DNA of 64,000 bases from CAVSRC01 sp963798195. GTDB taxonomy: Bacteria > Pseudomonadota > Alphaproteobacteria > Rhizobiales > Kaistiaceae. Positions 48,037-57,814 of the stretch are shown here, in pieces (position 1 is the first letter of the stretch; each line of letters starts with the position of its first letter). A model generated the notes under the pieces. It had not been told where the DNA came from and did not search any database. It saw only the letters and a list, made by a program, of their open reading frames with translations. The stretch lies in the NCBI GenBank assembly GCA_963798195.1, contig CAWCSF010000010.1, positions 1,860,001-1,924,000 on the forward strand, read 5' to 3'. Made by a program: the position numbers and the translations under genes.

Positions 48037-49215
48037 CTACGCAGCCTTGCCGCGGTTCCAGCCACGGCCGGTGTCCCCGAACGCTTCCCAGCCATCCCGG
48101 GTCACTGCGACGGTATCCTCAAGCTTGATGAAGCCGCGGCTCGGATGGTGGATCGTCGTCTCGATCGACAGAACCATTCCGGCCTCGAGCGGCTTGTCCA
48201 TGTCGTCGCGGCCGTAGGTCAGGCGCGGTCCTTCATGCGAGACAAGGCCCATTCCGTGTGCGACGAACTCGGTGGAATTGGCATAAGGCGAGCGCTCGAC
48301 TAGCGGGCGGGCCGAGGCGTAGATGTCGGCCCCGGTGGCTCCGCCGCGAATAGGCTTGCGCGCTGCCTGCTGGATCGCATCGATCTCGCCAAGGAGATCC
48401 ACGAGTTCGGCATCCGGCTCGCCATGGATTGCCATGCGGCAGAGGTCGCCGATGTATCCGTTGAGGTTGCCGCCGGAATCGAGAGACAGAATATCGCCCT
48501 TGCCCCAGACCTGTTCCGACGGCGCGCGATTCACGCTTTTGCCGGCGGTGATCAGGCAGTAGTCGAAGACGAGGCCACGATTGACCTCCTCGCGCCGCAG
48601 CGCCTCGGCCAGTTCCTTCTTGGTTGCGCCTGGTCCGTGGCCCGACATGACGGCGAGCATTAACTCGACGACGAGGTCGGACGCGGCACGGATCTGGTCG
48701 AGCTCCTTCGGTGTCTTGACCGTACGCAGCCGCTCCAGCGGCGACCACGCCTCGACAATTTCGATACCTGGCGCCTCGGCGCGCAGCGCCGCTTCCGCGT
48801 CGGCTGGCAGAAAGGCCCCTTCGACGCCGACCCGGCGGACACCGAGCGACTTCAGGTAGCGGGCAGCCGCCTGCATGGCATCGACCGAGCCTCGCGTGCT
48901 CAAGTCCACGCGCGGAGTCCAGAAGCGGTCGAGCTCCTGCTCGTATTTCTCCAGCGGATAACCGAAATAGGCGGCGTCCTCGATGCGACCCTTGCGATAG
49001 ACCAGCAGCGGCAGGTATCGGCTCGGACCGATCGCATCCATGTAGGCGAAGAAAAAGAAGCGGTAGCCGCCGAACAGATACTGGATGTTGTGCTTGGAGC
49101 AGACCACGACTGCGTCGATACCCTCCGCGTCCAGCAGTGCGTCGAGCCTTGCGGCGTCGAACGGAAGCCTGGGCGCAGCTCTTGCGGCGGCGCCAGTTTC
49201 GGCGGTCATGGTCAT
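48037..49215 (-). CDS. M24 family Xaa-Pro peptidase or creatinase-like hydrolase
   Basis: A 392-residue cytoplasmic enzyme with a creatinase-type N-domain and a pita-bread C-domain. Metal ligands visible: Asp in ILSLDSGG, Asp in YIGDLCR, His in FVAHGMGLVSHEGP, Glu in VLSIETT and Glu in FIKLEDTV. The N-terminal WTPRVDL and the substrate-side residues do not tell aminopeptidase P from creatinase or ectoine hydrolase. It is encoded beside aspartate aminotransferase, both on the minus strand, separated by 24 bases. Confidence 0.88.
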   Translation of the reverse strand: MTMTAETGAAARAAPRLPFDAARLDALLDAEGIDAVVVCSKHNIQYLFGGYRFFFFAYMDAIGPSRYLPLLVYRKGRIEDAAYFGYPLEKYEQELDRFWTPRVDLSTRGSVDAMQAAARYLKSLGVRRVGVEGAFLPADAEAALRAEAPGIEIVEAWSPLERLRTVKTPKELDQIRAASDLVVELMLAVMSGHGPGATKKELAEALRREEVNRGLVFDYCLITAGKSVNRAPSEQVWGKGDILSLDSGGNLNGYIGDLCRMAIHGEPDAELVDLLGEIDAIQQAARKPIRGGATGADIYASARPLVERSPYANSTEFVAHGMGLVSHEGPRLTYGRDDMDKPLEAGMVLSIETTIHHPSRGFIKLEDTVAVTRDGWEAFGDTGRGWNRGKAA

Positions 49216-49239
49216 CGGCAGTCCTCCCGGCGGTTTGCC

Positions 49240-50442
49240 TTATCTTAGGCCGGCGCAGAACCTTTGTATGCGGTTTCCGGCTTCTTCCAGCGCCTCGCTG
49301 GAGGTGGCGTAGGAGATACGGAAGAACGGGGCGAGGCCGAAGGCCGAACCCTGCACCACCGCCACGCCCTCTTCTTCCAGAAGCGCGGTGACGAATTCCT
49401 GGTCGTTGCCGATCTTCTTGCCGCCAGCCGTCGTCTTGCCGATCGTGCCCTCGCAGGACGGGAAGACATAGAAGGCGCCCTCCGGACGCGGGCAATTGAG
49501 CCCGTTCGCCTGGTTCAGCATCGACACGATCAGGTCGCGGCGCTGGCGGAAGGTCTCCGCATTCTTCGGGATGAAGTCCTGCGGGCCGTTCAGCGCCTCC
49601 ACCGCCGCCCACTGCGATATGGACGAGGGATTGGTCGTCGACTGCGACTGGAGCTTGGCCATCGCCTTGATGAGCATCGACGGACCGGCGCCATAACCTA
49701 TGCGCCAGCCGGTCATCGAATAGGCCTTGGAGACGCCGTTCAGCGTCAGCGTGCGCGCCTTCAGTGCCGGCTCGACCGCTGCGGGTGTCGCGAACCGGAA
49801 GCCGTCATAAACGATGTGCTCGTACATATCGTCGGTGAGCACCCACACCTGCTCGTGCTTGAGCAGAACGTCCGCCAGCGCCCTCAGCTCGGCGTGCGAA
49901 TAGGCGGCGCCGGACGGGTTCGACGGCGAGTTCAGGATCAGCCACTTGGTCTTCGGCGTGAGTGCCTTTTCAAGGGCTTGCGCGGTCAACTTAAATCCGG
50001 ATGCGAGCGACGTCGGCACCGTCACCGGCGTCGCGCCGGCCAGCGACACAATCTCCGGATAGCTCACCCAGTAAGGCGCCGGGATGACCACCTCGTCACC
50101 GGGGTTGAGCGTCGCCATGAGCGCGTTGAACAGCACCTGCTTGCCGCCGGTGCCGACGCTGATTTCCTCTGGCTTGTAGTCGAGGCCGTTCTCGCGCTTG
50201 AACTTGGCAGAAATTGCAGCCTTCAGCTCGGCGATGCCGTCGATGGCGGTGTACTTCGTCCGCCCATCGCGGATGGCGCGGATCGCCGCCTCCTTGATGT
50301 TCTCGGGCGTGTCGAAGTCGGGCTCCCCGGCACCAAGGCTGATGATGTCGCGGCCGGCGGCTTTCAACTCACGCGCCTTGTCCGTGACCGCGATGGTCGC
50401 GGACGGCTTGATGCGGGCGAGTGAGTCGGCAAGGAAGGCCAT
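49240..50442 (-). CDS. aatA: Aspartate aminotransferase (class I fold)
   Basis: A PLP enzyme that swaps amino groups between aspartate and 2-oxoglutarate. The 400-residue product has GAGEPDFDTPENIKEAA, the substrate loop PAPYWVSYPE, NSPSNPSGAAYS, the PLP-binding Lys239 in LNGVSKAYSMTGWRIGY and FRISYATS with the C-terminal Arg. The pattern is the Igamma group common in this order. The start MAFLADSL at 50442 is conserved; the frame is open to 50499. Confidence 0.93.
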   Translation of the reverse strand: MAFLADSLARIKPSATIAVTDKARELKAAGRDIISLGAGEPDFDTPENIKEAAIRAIRDGRTKYTAIDGIAELKAAISAKFKRENGLDYKPEEISVGTGGKQVLFNALMATLNPGDEVVIPAPYWVSYPEIVSLAGATPVTVPTSLASGFKLTAQALEKALTPKTKWLILNSPSNPSGAAYSHAELRALADVLLKHEQVWVLTDDMYEHIVYDGFRFATPAAVEPALKARTLTLNGVSKAYSMTGWRIGYGAGPSMLIKAMAKLQSQSTTNPSSISQWAAVEALNGPQDFIPKNAETFRQRRDLIVSMLNQANGLNCPRPEGAFYVFPSCEGTIGKTTAGGKKIGNDQEFVTALLEEEGVAVVQGSAFGLAPFFRISYATSSEALEEAGNRIQRFCAGLR

Positions 50443-50678
50443 CGGACCGGCACTCCGGCTGGGTTGAAACGGCGCGGACCCTAGTGCGGCACCGCACAAA
50501 TCTCAAGCGGCACCGGCGTTCCCGCAATCCTCTCCGTGCCGCAGTCCAAGCGGCCAAATGGAACAAAAATTCCATTTGATTGCAAAGCGGCACTGATGTT
50601 TCATCGACGGGTGGCCGGTTATCCGGCTGTCATGGACCGCCATTAGAAGCGGCCGGGAAAAGATAGCGTTCGGAGGAA

Positions 50679-51788
50679 ATGGCCAGGGTGTCGGCCTATC
50701 TCGACATCGATGATGTGAGCGTCCGCTACGGCGCGGTAGAGGTGCTCCGCGGCATCTCCCTCGCGGTGGAAGCGGGAAGCTTCGTCGCCCTTCTCGGCGC
50801 TTCCGGCTGCGGCAAGACGACCCTCCTGCGCTCGATCTCCGGCTTCATCGTGCCGACGCGCGGCAGCATCCAACTCGCCGGCACGGACATCACGACCACC
50901 CCGCCCGAAAAGCGGAACACCGCCATGGTGTTTCAGTCCTACGCACTGTGGCCGCACATGACCGTGTTCCAGAACATGGCCTACGGCCTTCGCCTGCGCC
51001 GCCGCCCCCAGGACGAGACGCGGGCAAAGATCGACAGCCTGCTCGCCCTGCTGCATCTGGAGGGGCTCGGTGACCGCAATGTCACCCAGCTTTCGGGCGG
51101 CCAACGCCAGCGTGTGGCCCTTGGTCGCGCTCTGGCCATCGATCCCGACGTCCTGCTTCTCGACGAGCCACTGTCGAACCTGGACGCACGCATTCGCGTG
51201 GAGCTCCGCGGCGAGATCCGGGCCGTGCAGTCGCGCCTCGGCATTACCGCAATCCATGTCACGCACGACCGCGAGGAGGCGATGGTCCTCGCCGACCGCA
51301 TCGTGGTGATGAACAACGGCCGCATCGAGCAGCAGGGCAGTCCGGAAGAGGTCTATCACCGCCCGGCATCGCCCTTCGTGGCGAGCTTCATGGGCGCAGA
51401 CAACATCATCCGCCTGGATGTGCAACTCAACGGCGGCCGAGAGATCGAGGCAACTTTTGCCGAGGAGGACGAGGCATCGTCGGCCCGCCTGCGGATCGGG
51501 GAAGGCGGAGTCCACCTCGTCGACGCCGGGTCCGGCGGCGGTATGGACGCCCATTTCCGCGCCGAAGCCGTGCGCCTAGCGGCAGCCGACGAGCCGCTGG
51601 CCACCGACAGCCTGAGCCTGCCGGGCACCATCGATCAACTCACCTATCCCGGTGGCGTCTGGCGCTACATCGTCCGCGCCGGCACGCACCGTTTCATCAT
51701 CGACGACCCCGGAAAATACCGATCCGGGCAGCACGTCAGGATCGTGCTGCCCGCAAATGCGCTTCACCTGTTCCCGCGTGCCCCCTGA
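50679..51788 (+). CDS. ABC transporter ATP-binding protein (polyamine/iron type)
   Basis: A 369-residue ATPase with Walker A GASGCGKTT, Q-loop FQSYALWPHM, signature LSGGQRQRVALGRA, Walker B LLLDEPLSNLD, switch VTHDREEA, and a TOBE domain at the end (IDQLTYPGGVWRYIV). First gene of a run of six genes on the plus strand to 56779. CGGAGG lies immediately before the ATG at 50679, so a GTG three codons later is an alternative start. The type matches PotA/FbpC; the substrate is not defined. Confidence 0.9.
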   Translation: MARVSAYLDIDDVSVRYGAVEVLRGISLAVEAGSFVALLGASGCGKTTLLRSISGFIVPTRGSIQLAGTDITTTPPEKRNTAMVFQSYALWPHMTVFQNMAYGLRLRRRPQDETRAKIDSLLALLHLEGLGDRNVTQLSGGQRQRVALGRALAIDPDVLLLDEPLSNLDARIRVELRGEIRAVQSRLGITAIHVTHDREEAMVLADRIVVMNNGRIEQQGSPEEVYHRPASPFVASFMGADNIIRLDVQLNGGREIEATFAEEDEASSARLRIGEGGVHLVDAGSGGGMDAHFRAEAVRLAAADEPLATDSLSLPGTIDQLTYPGGVWRYIVRAGTHRFIIDDPGKYRSGQHVRIVLPANALHLFPRAP

Positions 51789-51816
51789 CTACCACGTCAA
51801 CGAAGGAGAAACGGAA

Positions 51817-52965
51817 ATGAATGCCAAACTTACGTCACTCCTTGCCGGCGCCGCGCTGATCGCGCTGGCAAGCGCCCCGGCATCGGCCGCCGACACCACG
51901 CTCAACGTCGTGACGGCGGGCGACCAGAATATGGTCGATTACATCAACGACTATCTCGGCCCGAAATTCGAGAAGGATCATCCCGGCGTGACGGTGCGGG
52001 CCGTCGGCACAGGCCCCGGCGATGCAGGCTCGCTGAAGATTTTCGAGAAGCTCGACGCGCAGGCAAAAGCTGGCACCGCCACGTGGGACGTCGATGTGGC
52101 CGTCGTCCACCAGCGCGGCGCCGCGCAGATGCTCAATGACGACCTGCTGGCGAAGTACCGCGACCAGATCGACACCGGCAAGTTGGTCACTCGCGACACG
52201 GCCAACAACGCCCTTGGCACCGACGTCAGCGGTTACGTCATGCCGATGTTCCACAGCCAGATCGCCATCGCCTACAATCCCGACGTCGTGAAGGATCCAC
52301 CCAAGACCTACGCCGAACTGGCGAAATGGGCGGCTGAGCATCCGAAGGAATTCGGCTACAACGGCATCAAGGGCGGCATGTCCGGCGTCGGCTTCGTCAT
52401 GGGCTGGGTCGAGGCCTTCACCGGCGAAGGCGACAAGCTCGAGAAGGGCCCATACGACGCGGCGATGAAGCCGAAGATCGAAGCGGCACTCACCGAGATG
52501 AAGCCGTTCAACGCCAATGTCACGATGACGCCCGGCAATGCCGGCACGCTCGACATGCTGAACCGCGGCGAGATCGCCATGGGCCCGGTGTGGGTCGACA
52601 TGTTCTACACCTGGAAGGCAGACGGGAAGATGAACCCGGACGTCAAGCTGTCGATCATCGGACCCGGCCTGCCCGGCCAGCCGATGTACTACGTCATCCC
52701 GGCTAAAGCCGCCTCGCAAGATCTCGCACGCGACTTCATCGCGCTCGCCACCAGCCCGGAGGTTCAGGCGGAAGGCATCGTGAAGCGCTTCAACTGGTAC
52801 CCTGGCATCGACGCCCAGAACGTCGAGGCAAAACTCGACAAGGCGACGTGGGAGAAACTCTTCACCGACGTGACGCCGGAAGATCTTTCCAGCAAGGGCA
52901 AGCCCTTCCCGCTTTCGGACTACTTCACCGAAGTTCTCGAGACGTATGAACGCGTCGCAAACTGA
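51817..52965 (+). CDS. ABC transporter substrate-binding protein
   Basis: Periplasmic receptor, 382 residues, with signal peptide MNAKLTSLLAGAALIALASA ending near ASAA. The mature start TLNVVTAGDQNMVDYINDYLG and HPGVTVRAVGTGPGDAGSLK are those of family 1 binding proteins that accompany PotA-like ATPases. GAAGGAGAAACGGAA precedes the ATG. The stop overlaps the next start by 20 bases, indicating tight coupling. The ligand is unknown. Confidence 0.9.
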   Translation: MNAKLTSLLAGAALIALASAPASAADTTLNVVTAGDQNMVDYINDYLGPKFEKDHPGVTVRAVGTGPGDAGSLKIFEKLDAQAKAGTATWDVDVAVVHQRGAAQMLNDDLLAKYRDQIDTGKLVTRDTANNALGTDVSGYVMPMFHSQIAIAYNPDVVKDPPKTYAELAKWAAEHPKEFGYNGIKGGMSGVGFVMGWVEAFTGEGDKLEKGPYDAAMKPKIEAALTEMKPFNANVTMTPGNAGTLDMLNRGEIAMGPVWVDMFYTWKADGKMNPDVKLSIIGPGLPGQPMYYVIPAKAASQDLARDFIALATSPEVQAEGIVKRFNWYPGIDAQNVEAKLDKATWEKLFTDVTPEDLSSKGKPFPLSDYFTEVLETYERVAN

Positions 52966-53866
52966 GGTTACCAGCGCGGGGCGGGCGGCAATGCCCGCCC
53001 CCGCTGAAACGATGCCCCGCGCCAAGCGGGTGCCGGAAGCGACCTGGGCACTGCTCCTGCTCGCGCCGGCCCTTGCGCTCCTCGCGGCGCTGTTCGTCTA
53101 TCCGCTCGTCCTGTCGCTGCACAGCGCCTTCACCGATGGCGAAGGCACATGGGGCCTCGATAATTTCAGCCGGGTGCTCGACCTCTACACCGGCGACATC
53201 GTCTATACCGCGGTCGTCACGGTCGGCGCCGTCATTGTCACCGACCTGCTGGCCATCCTGATCGCCGGCTACCTGACGCTCGGCGAGAACCGCAAGACCG
53301 TGGCGGCGCTGCGCTGGCTCTACCGCTGGCCGCTGTTTATTCCCTTCGTCGTCGCCGGCCAGATGATGCGCAGCTTCCTTGCGAAGAATGGCCTGCTCAA
53401 CAACGCCATCGTCGCCAGCGGCCTAGTCGACCGCGCCGATACCTTCGGCCTGCTCGACTGGCGGGGCGTCATCATCACCTTCGTCTGGAAGCAGCTTCCC
53501 TTTGTCACCCTGATCGTCGCCGGCGCCATGGCATCGCTTGACCGGAGCATGATCGAGTCCGCCCGCGATCTTGGCGCGCGCCGCCCACGGGTGCTGTTCG
53601 AGATCATCCTGCCGCAGGTGAAGGGGCCGCTGATCGTCGCATCGGTGCTGACCTTCGTGACCCTGCTCTCGGTGCTTTCGGTACCGGTGATGATCAATGC
53701 CGGCAGCCCGTCGATGATTACCGTCGACATGGCCTACCGCATCACGTCGCTCAGCGACTACGGCGCCGCCAACGCGCTCGGAGTGATCTCGTATCTGATG
53801 ACCGCCGCCGTCGCCTGGCTCTACCTGCGCCAGGGCGTACGCGACCGCGAGACCGGCCGCGCATGA
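52946..53866 (+). CDS. ABC transporter permease (PotB-like)
   Basis: A 306-residue inner-membrane subunit with six helices, starting TWALLLLAPALALLAALFVYPL. The coupling loop is SMIESARDLGARRPRVLFEI before LPQVKGPLIVASVL. It overlaps the binding-protein gene by 20 bases and the next permease by 4 (ATGA). Confidence 0.9.
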   Translation: MNASQTEVTSAGRAAMPAPAETMPRAKRVPEATWALLLLAPALALLAALFVYPLVLSLHSAFTDGEGTWGLDNFSRVLDLYTGDIVYTAVVTVGAVIVTDLLAILIAGYLTLGENRKTVAALRWLYRWPLFIPFVVAGQMMRSFLAKNGLLNNAIVASGLVDRADTFGLLDWRGVIITFVWKQLPFVTLIVAGAMASLDRSMIESARDLGARRPRVLFEIILPQVKGPLIVASVLTFVTLLSVLSVPVMINAGSPSMITVDMAYRITSLSDYGAANALGVISYLMTAAVAWLYLRQGVRDRETGRA

Positions 53867-54675
53867 GCCGCACCGGCCCACTCAGCTGGATTCCGACCGC
53901 CATCGTCGTGGGTCTCGCCGTGTTCATCATCTTTGGCCCGATCGCCAACCTGGTGCTGTGGGCGTTCGCCGAGAAATGGTACTGGCCGCATCCCCTGCCC
54001 CAGCAATACGGCTTCGAGTTCTGGGGACGGGTGTTCTCGGAGCGCGGCCACGCGTGGGAATCGCTCGGCACCAGCGTATTCATCGCCACTCTCACGGTGG
54101 CTGCGTCCCTCCTCATCTCGGCGCCGGCCGGCTACGCGCTGGCGCGATTGAGCGTGCCCTTCCGCAGCCTGATGATGCTGGCCTTCCTGTTGCCGCAGGC
54201 GTTTCCGAACCTGCCCGTCTACATCAACATCGCACGCATCTTCTATTGGATCGGCCTCAACGGCACCATTCTTGGCGTCGTGCTGGTGCATTCGCTGCAC
54301 GGGCTGGTGCTGTCGGTGTGGATCGCCGCGGCGGCCTTCTCCGCCGTCGACAAGTCGCTGGAGGAGGCTGCGCGCAACATGGGCGCCGGGCCGGTGCGAA
54401 CCTTCTTCACCGTGTCGCTTCCGCTGGCCGCGCCGGGCATCATGGCGGCCGCGGTGTTCGTTTTTCTCGAGTCGCTCGACGAGTTCACCGGCACGTATTT
54501 CGTCGGCGTCCCCGACGTCATCACCATGCCGCTGCTGATGTTCAATGCCTCGATGGGCGGCAACTACCAGATCGCGGCGATTACGGCACTGATCCTGCTC
54601 ATTCCCTCGATCGGTTTCATGCTGGTGATCGAGCGCTTCCTGAAGGCCGACGTCGTAGCGAAGATCGGAGGCTGA
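53863..54675 (+). CDS. ABC transporter permease (PotC-like)
   Basis: A 270-residue partner permease. It starts SRTGPLSWIPTAIVVGLAVF; the coupling loop is KSLEEAARNMGAGPVRTFFTV before SLPLAAPGIMAAAVFVF. The FLESLDEFTGTYFVG loop is typical. Overlap ATGA with the upstream permease and 7 bases to the hydrolase gene downstream mark one operon. Confidence 0.9.
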   Translation: MSRTGPLSWIPTAIVVGLAVFIIFGPIANLVLWAFAEKWYWPHPLPQQYGFEFWGRVFSERGHAWESLGTSVFIATLTVAASLLISAPAGYALARLSVPFRSLMMLAFLLPQAFPNLPVYINIARIFYWIGLNGTILGVVLVHSLHGLVLSVWIAAAAFSAVDKSLEEAARNMGAGPVRTFFTVSLPLAAPGIMAAAVFVFLESLDEFTGTYFVGVPDVITMPLLMFNASMGGNYQIAAITALILLIPSIGFMLVIERFLKADVVAKIGG

Positions 54676-54682
54676 CATACCC

Positions 54683-55417
54683 ATGCAGATAACCGTGCTC
54701 GGCGTCGGTGAGGCCTCCGATCCGGACCAGAACAACTCGTCCATCGTTGTCGCCAGCGGGGGCACCCGCGTGCTGATCGATTGCGGCCATTCCGTGCCGC
54801 CGGTGTTGTGGCGGCGGTTTCCCGATCCCGACGCAATCGACGCACTGGTCTTCACCCACCTCCACCCCGATCACTGCTTCGGACTGGTCCCGTGGCTGAT
54901 CTCGCTGGCCGACGACGGGCGGCAGAAGCCGCTCCGTATTCTCGCCACCAAGGCCGGGGTCGAACACCTGAAGCGCCTGTGCGACATCGGCATGGTGCCA
55001 CACGACGAGCGGAGCAAGTTCCCCATCGTGTGGGAGGACGCCGACAGCGTCCGGACAATCGGCCCGATCGCCATCCGGCGCGCACCGACAAGCCACGCCA
55101 TCATCAATCACGCCATCCGGTTCGAGGCGGACGGCAGCCGCTTCGCCTATTCCGGCGACGGCCGGCCAACGGCGGAGTCGCGTGCGCTCTTCGCCAATGC
55201 CGACCTTCTGTTCCACGAGTGCTACATGGCTGATCCTGCCCCGGAGATGCGCTTCCACGCCGACCTCGCAACCGTGCATGGGATCGCCGGACCGCCGCGG
55301 ATCGGCATCTACCATATCCGCAAGGACCAACGCTCAGCGGCCATCGCCGCGCTGAAGGGCGACAGCCGTCTGTTCGTGATCGAGGCGGGCAGCGAATTCA
55401 CTCCCGGCGCGGATTGA
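54683..55417 (+). CDS. MBL fold metallo-hydrolase
   Basis: A 244-residue metallo-beta-lactamase-fold enzyme with metal motif THLHPDH at residues 58-64 (H59, H61, D63, H64), further ligands His in APTSHAI, Asp in YSGDGRP and His in GIYHIRK. The layout is close to RNase Z and arylsulfatase-like members rather than beta-lactamases. It starts 7 bases after the permease stop, so its substrate is probably related to what the importer brings in. The reaction is not assignable. Confidence 0.87.
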   Translation: MQITVLGVGEASDPDQNNSSIVVASGGTRVLIDCGHSVPPVLWRRFPDPDAIDALVFTHLHPDHCFGLVPWLISLADDGRQKPLRILATKAGVEHLKRLCDIGMVPHDERSKFPIVWEDADSVRTIGPIAIRRAPTSHAIINHAIRFEADGSRFAYSGDGRPTAESRALFANADLLFHECYMADPAPEMRFHADLATVHGIAGPPRIGIYHIRKDQRSAAIAALKGDSRLFVIEAGSEFTPGAD

Positions 55418-55477
55418 CGCCCGGCCGGCGATGGGTCATCCCCGCGGACGTCATCAATCCTCCTGCCGGATGAAGCC

Positions 55478-56779
55478 ATGAACCTGCATCGCCTTGCCCT
55501 CGACCGCCTCGCCAACAAGGGCCCGATCGGGGTCGCCGTCATCGGCGCCGGCAAGTTCGGCTCCATGTTTCTGGCGCAAGCGCCGAGTTCGCCGGCCATT
55601 CGCATCGTCGCCATCGCCGACCTCGACGTGAACCGGGCGCGGCACGCCTGCGCCCATGTCGGCTGGGACGAGCAGCGCATCCGCGACTGCCATTTCACCG
55701 ACGACGGGGCCGAAGCCATCGCCCGCGACGACGTCGAGGTCGTGGTCGAGGTGACGGGCAATCCGGCCGCCGGTATCCGCCACGCCCTCGCCGCCATCGA
55801 GCACGGCAAGCACATCGTCATGGTCAACGTCGAGGCGGACGTACTTGCCGGCGCGGCGCTGGCAAAACGCGCTCGCGCCGCTGGCACTGTCTATTCCATG
55901 GCTTACGGCGACCAGCCGGCGCTCGTATCGGAACTTGTCGACTGGGCTCGGTCGTGCGGCTTCGCGGTCACCGCCGCAGGCAAGGGCACGAAGCACATGC
56001 CCGACTATCACGCCAGCACGCCGGACAGCGTGTGGCGCCATTTCGGCATCACGCCGGAGGCTGCAAAGGCGGCGGGTATGAACCCGCAGATGTTCAACTC
56101 CTTCGTCGATGGAACGAAATCGGCGATCGAGATGGTCGCGATCGCCAACGCCTGCGATCTGGTTGTGCCGTCCGACGGTCTTTTGTTTCCGCCGGTCGGC
56201 GCGGACGCTCTCGCCGAGAAGCTCAAGCCAAAGGATAGCGGCGGCCTCCTGGAAGGACGCGGCATGGTCGAGGTCGTCTCGTCGCTGAACCACGACGGCA
56301 GCCCGGTCGAGCGCGACCTGCGCTGGGGCGTCTATGTCGTCTTCGAAGCGCTCACCGACTACACCGCCGCCTGCTTCGAGCAATATGGGATGAAGACCGA
56401 CACCACCGGTAAGTTCGCCTCGCTGTACCGCCCCTATCACCTGATCGGCCTCGAGCTCGGCATTTCGGTGCTGTCAGCGGCGCTGCGCAACGAGGCGACA
56501 GGCTCGTGCATGGCATTTCGAGGCGACGCGGTGGCGGTCGCCAAGCGGGACCTCAAAGCGGGCGAGATGCTCGACGGAGAAGGCGGCTACACCGTCTGGG
56601 GCAAGGCGTGGCCGTCGAAAAAGAGCATCGCCCACCAGGCGCTGCCGATCGGCCTCGCCCACAAGGTTCCCCTCACCCGCGATATCAAAAAAGGCGACGT
56701 GCTGAGCTGGAACGACGTAACGATCGGCGACAACCAGGCGGTGAGCCTGCGGCGCGAGGCGGAAGCGCTGATCGGCTAG
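55478..56779 (+). CDS. NAD(P)-binding oxidoreductase with C-terminal SAF domain
   Basis: A 433-residue protein with an N-terminal Rossmann domain (GVAVIGAGKFGSMFLAQA; VEVTGNPAAGIRHALAAIEHGKH), a homoserine-dehydrogenase-like middle (GKGTKHMPDYHASTPDSVWRHFG), and a C-terminal SAF-like module (VAKRDLKAGEMLDGEGGYTV, VPLTRDIKKGDVLSWNDV). Proteins of this build act on sugar acids in some pathways, but I cannot name the substrate. It is co-directional with the importer and MBL gene, 60 bases downstream, probably the same operon. Confidence 0.83.
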   Translation: MNLHRLALDRLANKGPIGVAVIGAGKFGSMFLAQAPSSPAIRIVAIADLDVNRARHACAHVGWDEQRIRDCHFTDDGAEAIARDDVEVVVEVTGNPAAGIRHALAAIEHGKHIVMVNVEADVLAGAALAKRARAAGTVYSMAYGDQPALVSELVDWARSCGFAVTAAGKGTKHMPDYHASTPDSVWRHFGITPEAAKAAGMNPQMFNSFVDGTKSAIEMVAIANACDLVVPSDGLLFPPVGADALAEKLKPKDSGGLLEGRGMVEVVSSLNHDGSPVERDLRWGVYVVFEALTDYTAACFEQYGMKTDTTGKFASLYRPYHLIGLELGISVLSAALRNEATGSCMAFRGDAVAVAKRDLKAGEMLDGEGGYTVWGKAWPSKKSIAHQALPIGLAHKVPLTRDIKKGDVLSWNDVTIGDNQAVSLRREAEALIG

Positions 56780-57739
56780 TCAGACGCGGGTGTAGGCAGG
56801 CTGGCCCGTTTCCGCGGCACCCGGTTTCGAAATGCGGACCATCAGCCGACGCTGCAGCCGGCTGGCGAAGAAGACCGAGACGATCGCAACGACAACGCCC
56901 GCGCCAACGTCGGAAAAATGATGGCCGCCTTCGACCGGCGCCGTCGCCAGCATGGCCACGTTCAGCAACACCATCGGCCAGAAGAACCTGCGGATGCCCC
57001 GGAACGACAGGGCAACGATGGTATTGAGGACTGCGTGATAGGACGGGAACGCGATCAGCCCGGGAATGTCATCCAGACCAAAGTGGGTCCGCGCTCCGGA
57101 CCGCAGATCGAAGAAAGCCTGCTTGTAGTCGAGATCGACAATCGGGTGATGCTGCAACAGCGCCTCGTCGGGCCTGAAATACGCCAGCGCCCCCGATGAC
57201 GGCCAAAGCCCCGAGATCGTGATCGAGATCAGGGCGCCGATCATGGCCGCGAGCACGAGTTCGCTTGCCCGATCGGTTCTGTGAAGCACCGAAAGAACGA
57301 TGACGCCGAATGCGATGAATGGCAGCGCAAGAAAATAGAGAAGTGCGTAGCCGAGGCCGAGCACGGGGCGCGCAACCACGTAGGCGTAGTACGCCTGCCA
57401 ATCGAGCCCGCCCAAGCGGTCGAGCGCAACGAGGTGATCGTCGATTGCCGGGAGATCGAGAGTCACGACAAGATTGCTGAGGACCGCCGCGGCGGCTGAA
57501 AAGGCCAGCAGCCAGGCGGTCTCTCGCACCATCACCACGAAATCCGGGTTCGGGCGCCAGCGCCGATAGATCTCGGCGACGATGAGAAGGACGCCGACAA
57601 CGGCAGCAACGCGCACGAGACTGAACGGCGCAAACTGGAAGGAAGCCAGAATGATCCAGACGGCGTCGACTAACGCGATCAGGAGGATGACCGCGACCTT
57701 GAGGTAGTCCTCCGGCGTGAATTCTCCGGGCCGCTGCAT
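56780..57739 (-). CDS. PAP2 superfamily membrane phosphatase (PAP2_3 type)
   Basis: A 319-residue inner-membrane protein with six or more helices. The catalytic signature sits late: FPSYHAVLN (catalytic-site PSxH) and GGHHFSDVGAG (HxxxD box). This is the Aur1/Ipt1-related branch that removes or transfers phospho-head groups of lipids, with undecaprenyl or inositol lipids as possible substrates. It begins MQRPGEFTPEDYLKVAVIL. It converges on the SAF oxidoreductase with no gap (56779/56780). Confidence 0.8.
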   Translation of the reverse strand: MQRPGEFTPEDYLKVAVILLIALVDAVWIILASFQFAPFSLVRVAAVVGVLLIVAEIYRRWRPNPDFVVMVRETAWLLAFSAAAAVLSNLVVTLDLPAIDDHLVALDRLGGLDWQAYYAYVVARPVLGLGYALLYFLALPFIAFGVIVLSVLHRTDRASELVLAAMIGALISITISGLWPSSGALAYFRPDEALLQHHPIVDLDYKQAFFDLRSGARTHFGLDDIPGLIAFPSYHAVLNTIVALSFRGIRRFFWPMVLLNVAMLATAPVEGGHHFSDVGAGVVVAIVSVFFASRLQRRLMVRISKPGAAETGQPAYTRV

Positions 57740-57814
57740 GGCTGCATCACCTCGGGCTGGCCGCCAATCGGCGCCTCCAAGCCAGCCTATGCCACGCTTG
57801 TGGTATCGAATTCC

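Noticed and set aside
48233..49612. A 459-codon frame spanning the M24 and aminotransferase genes
   Set aside because: It is out of register with both genes, which have complete catalytic motifs in their own frames.
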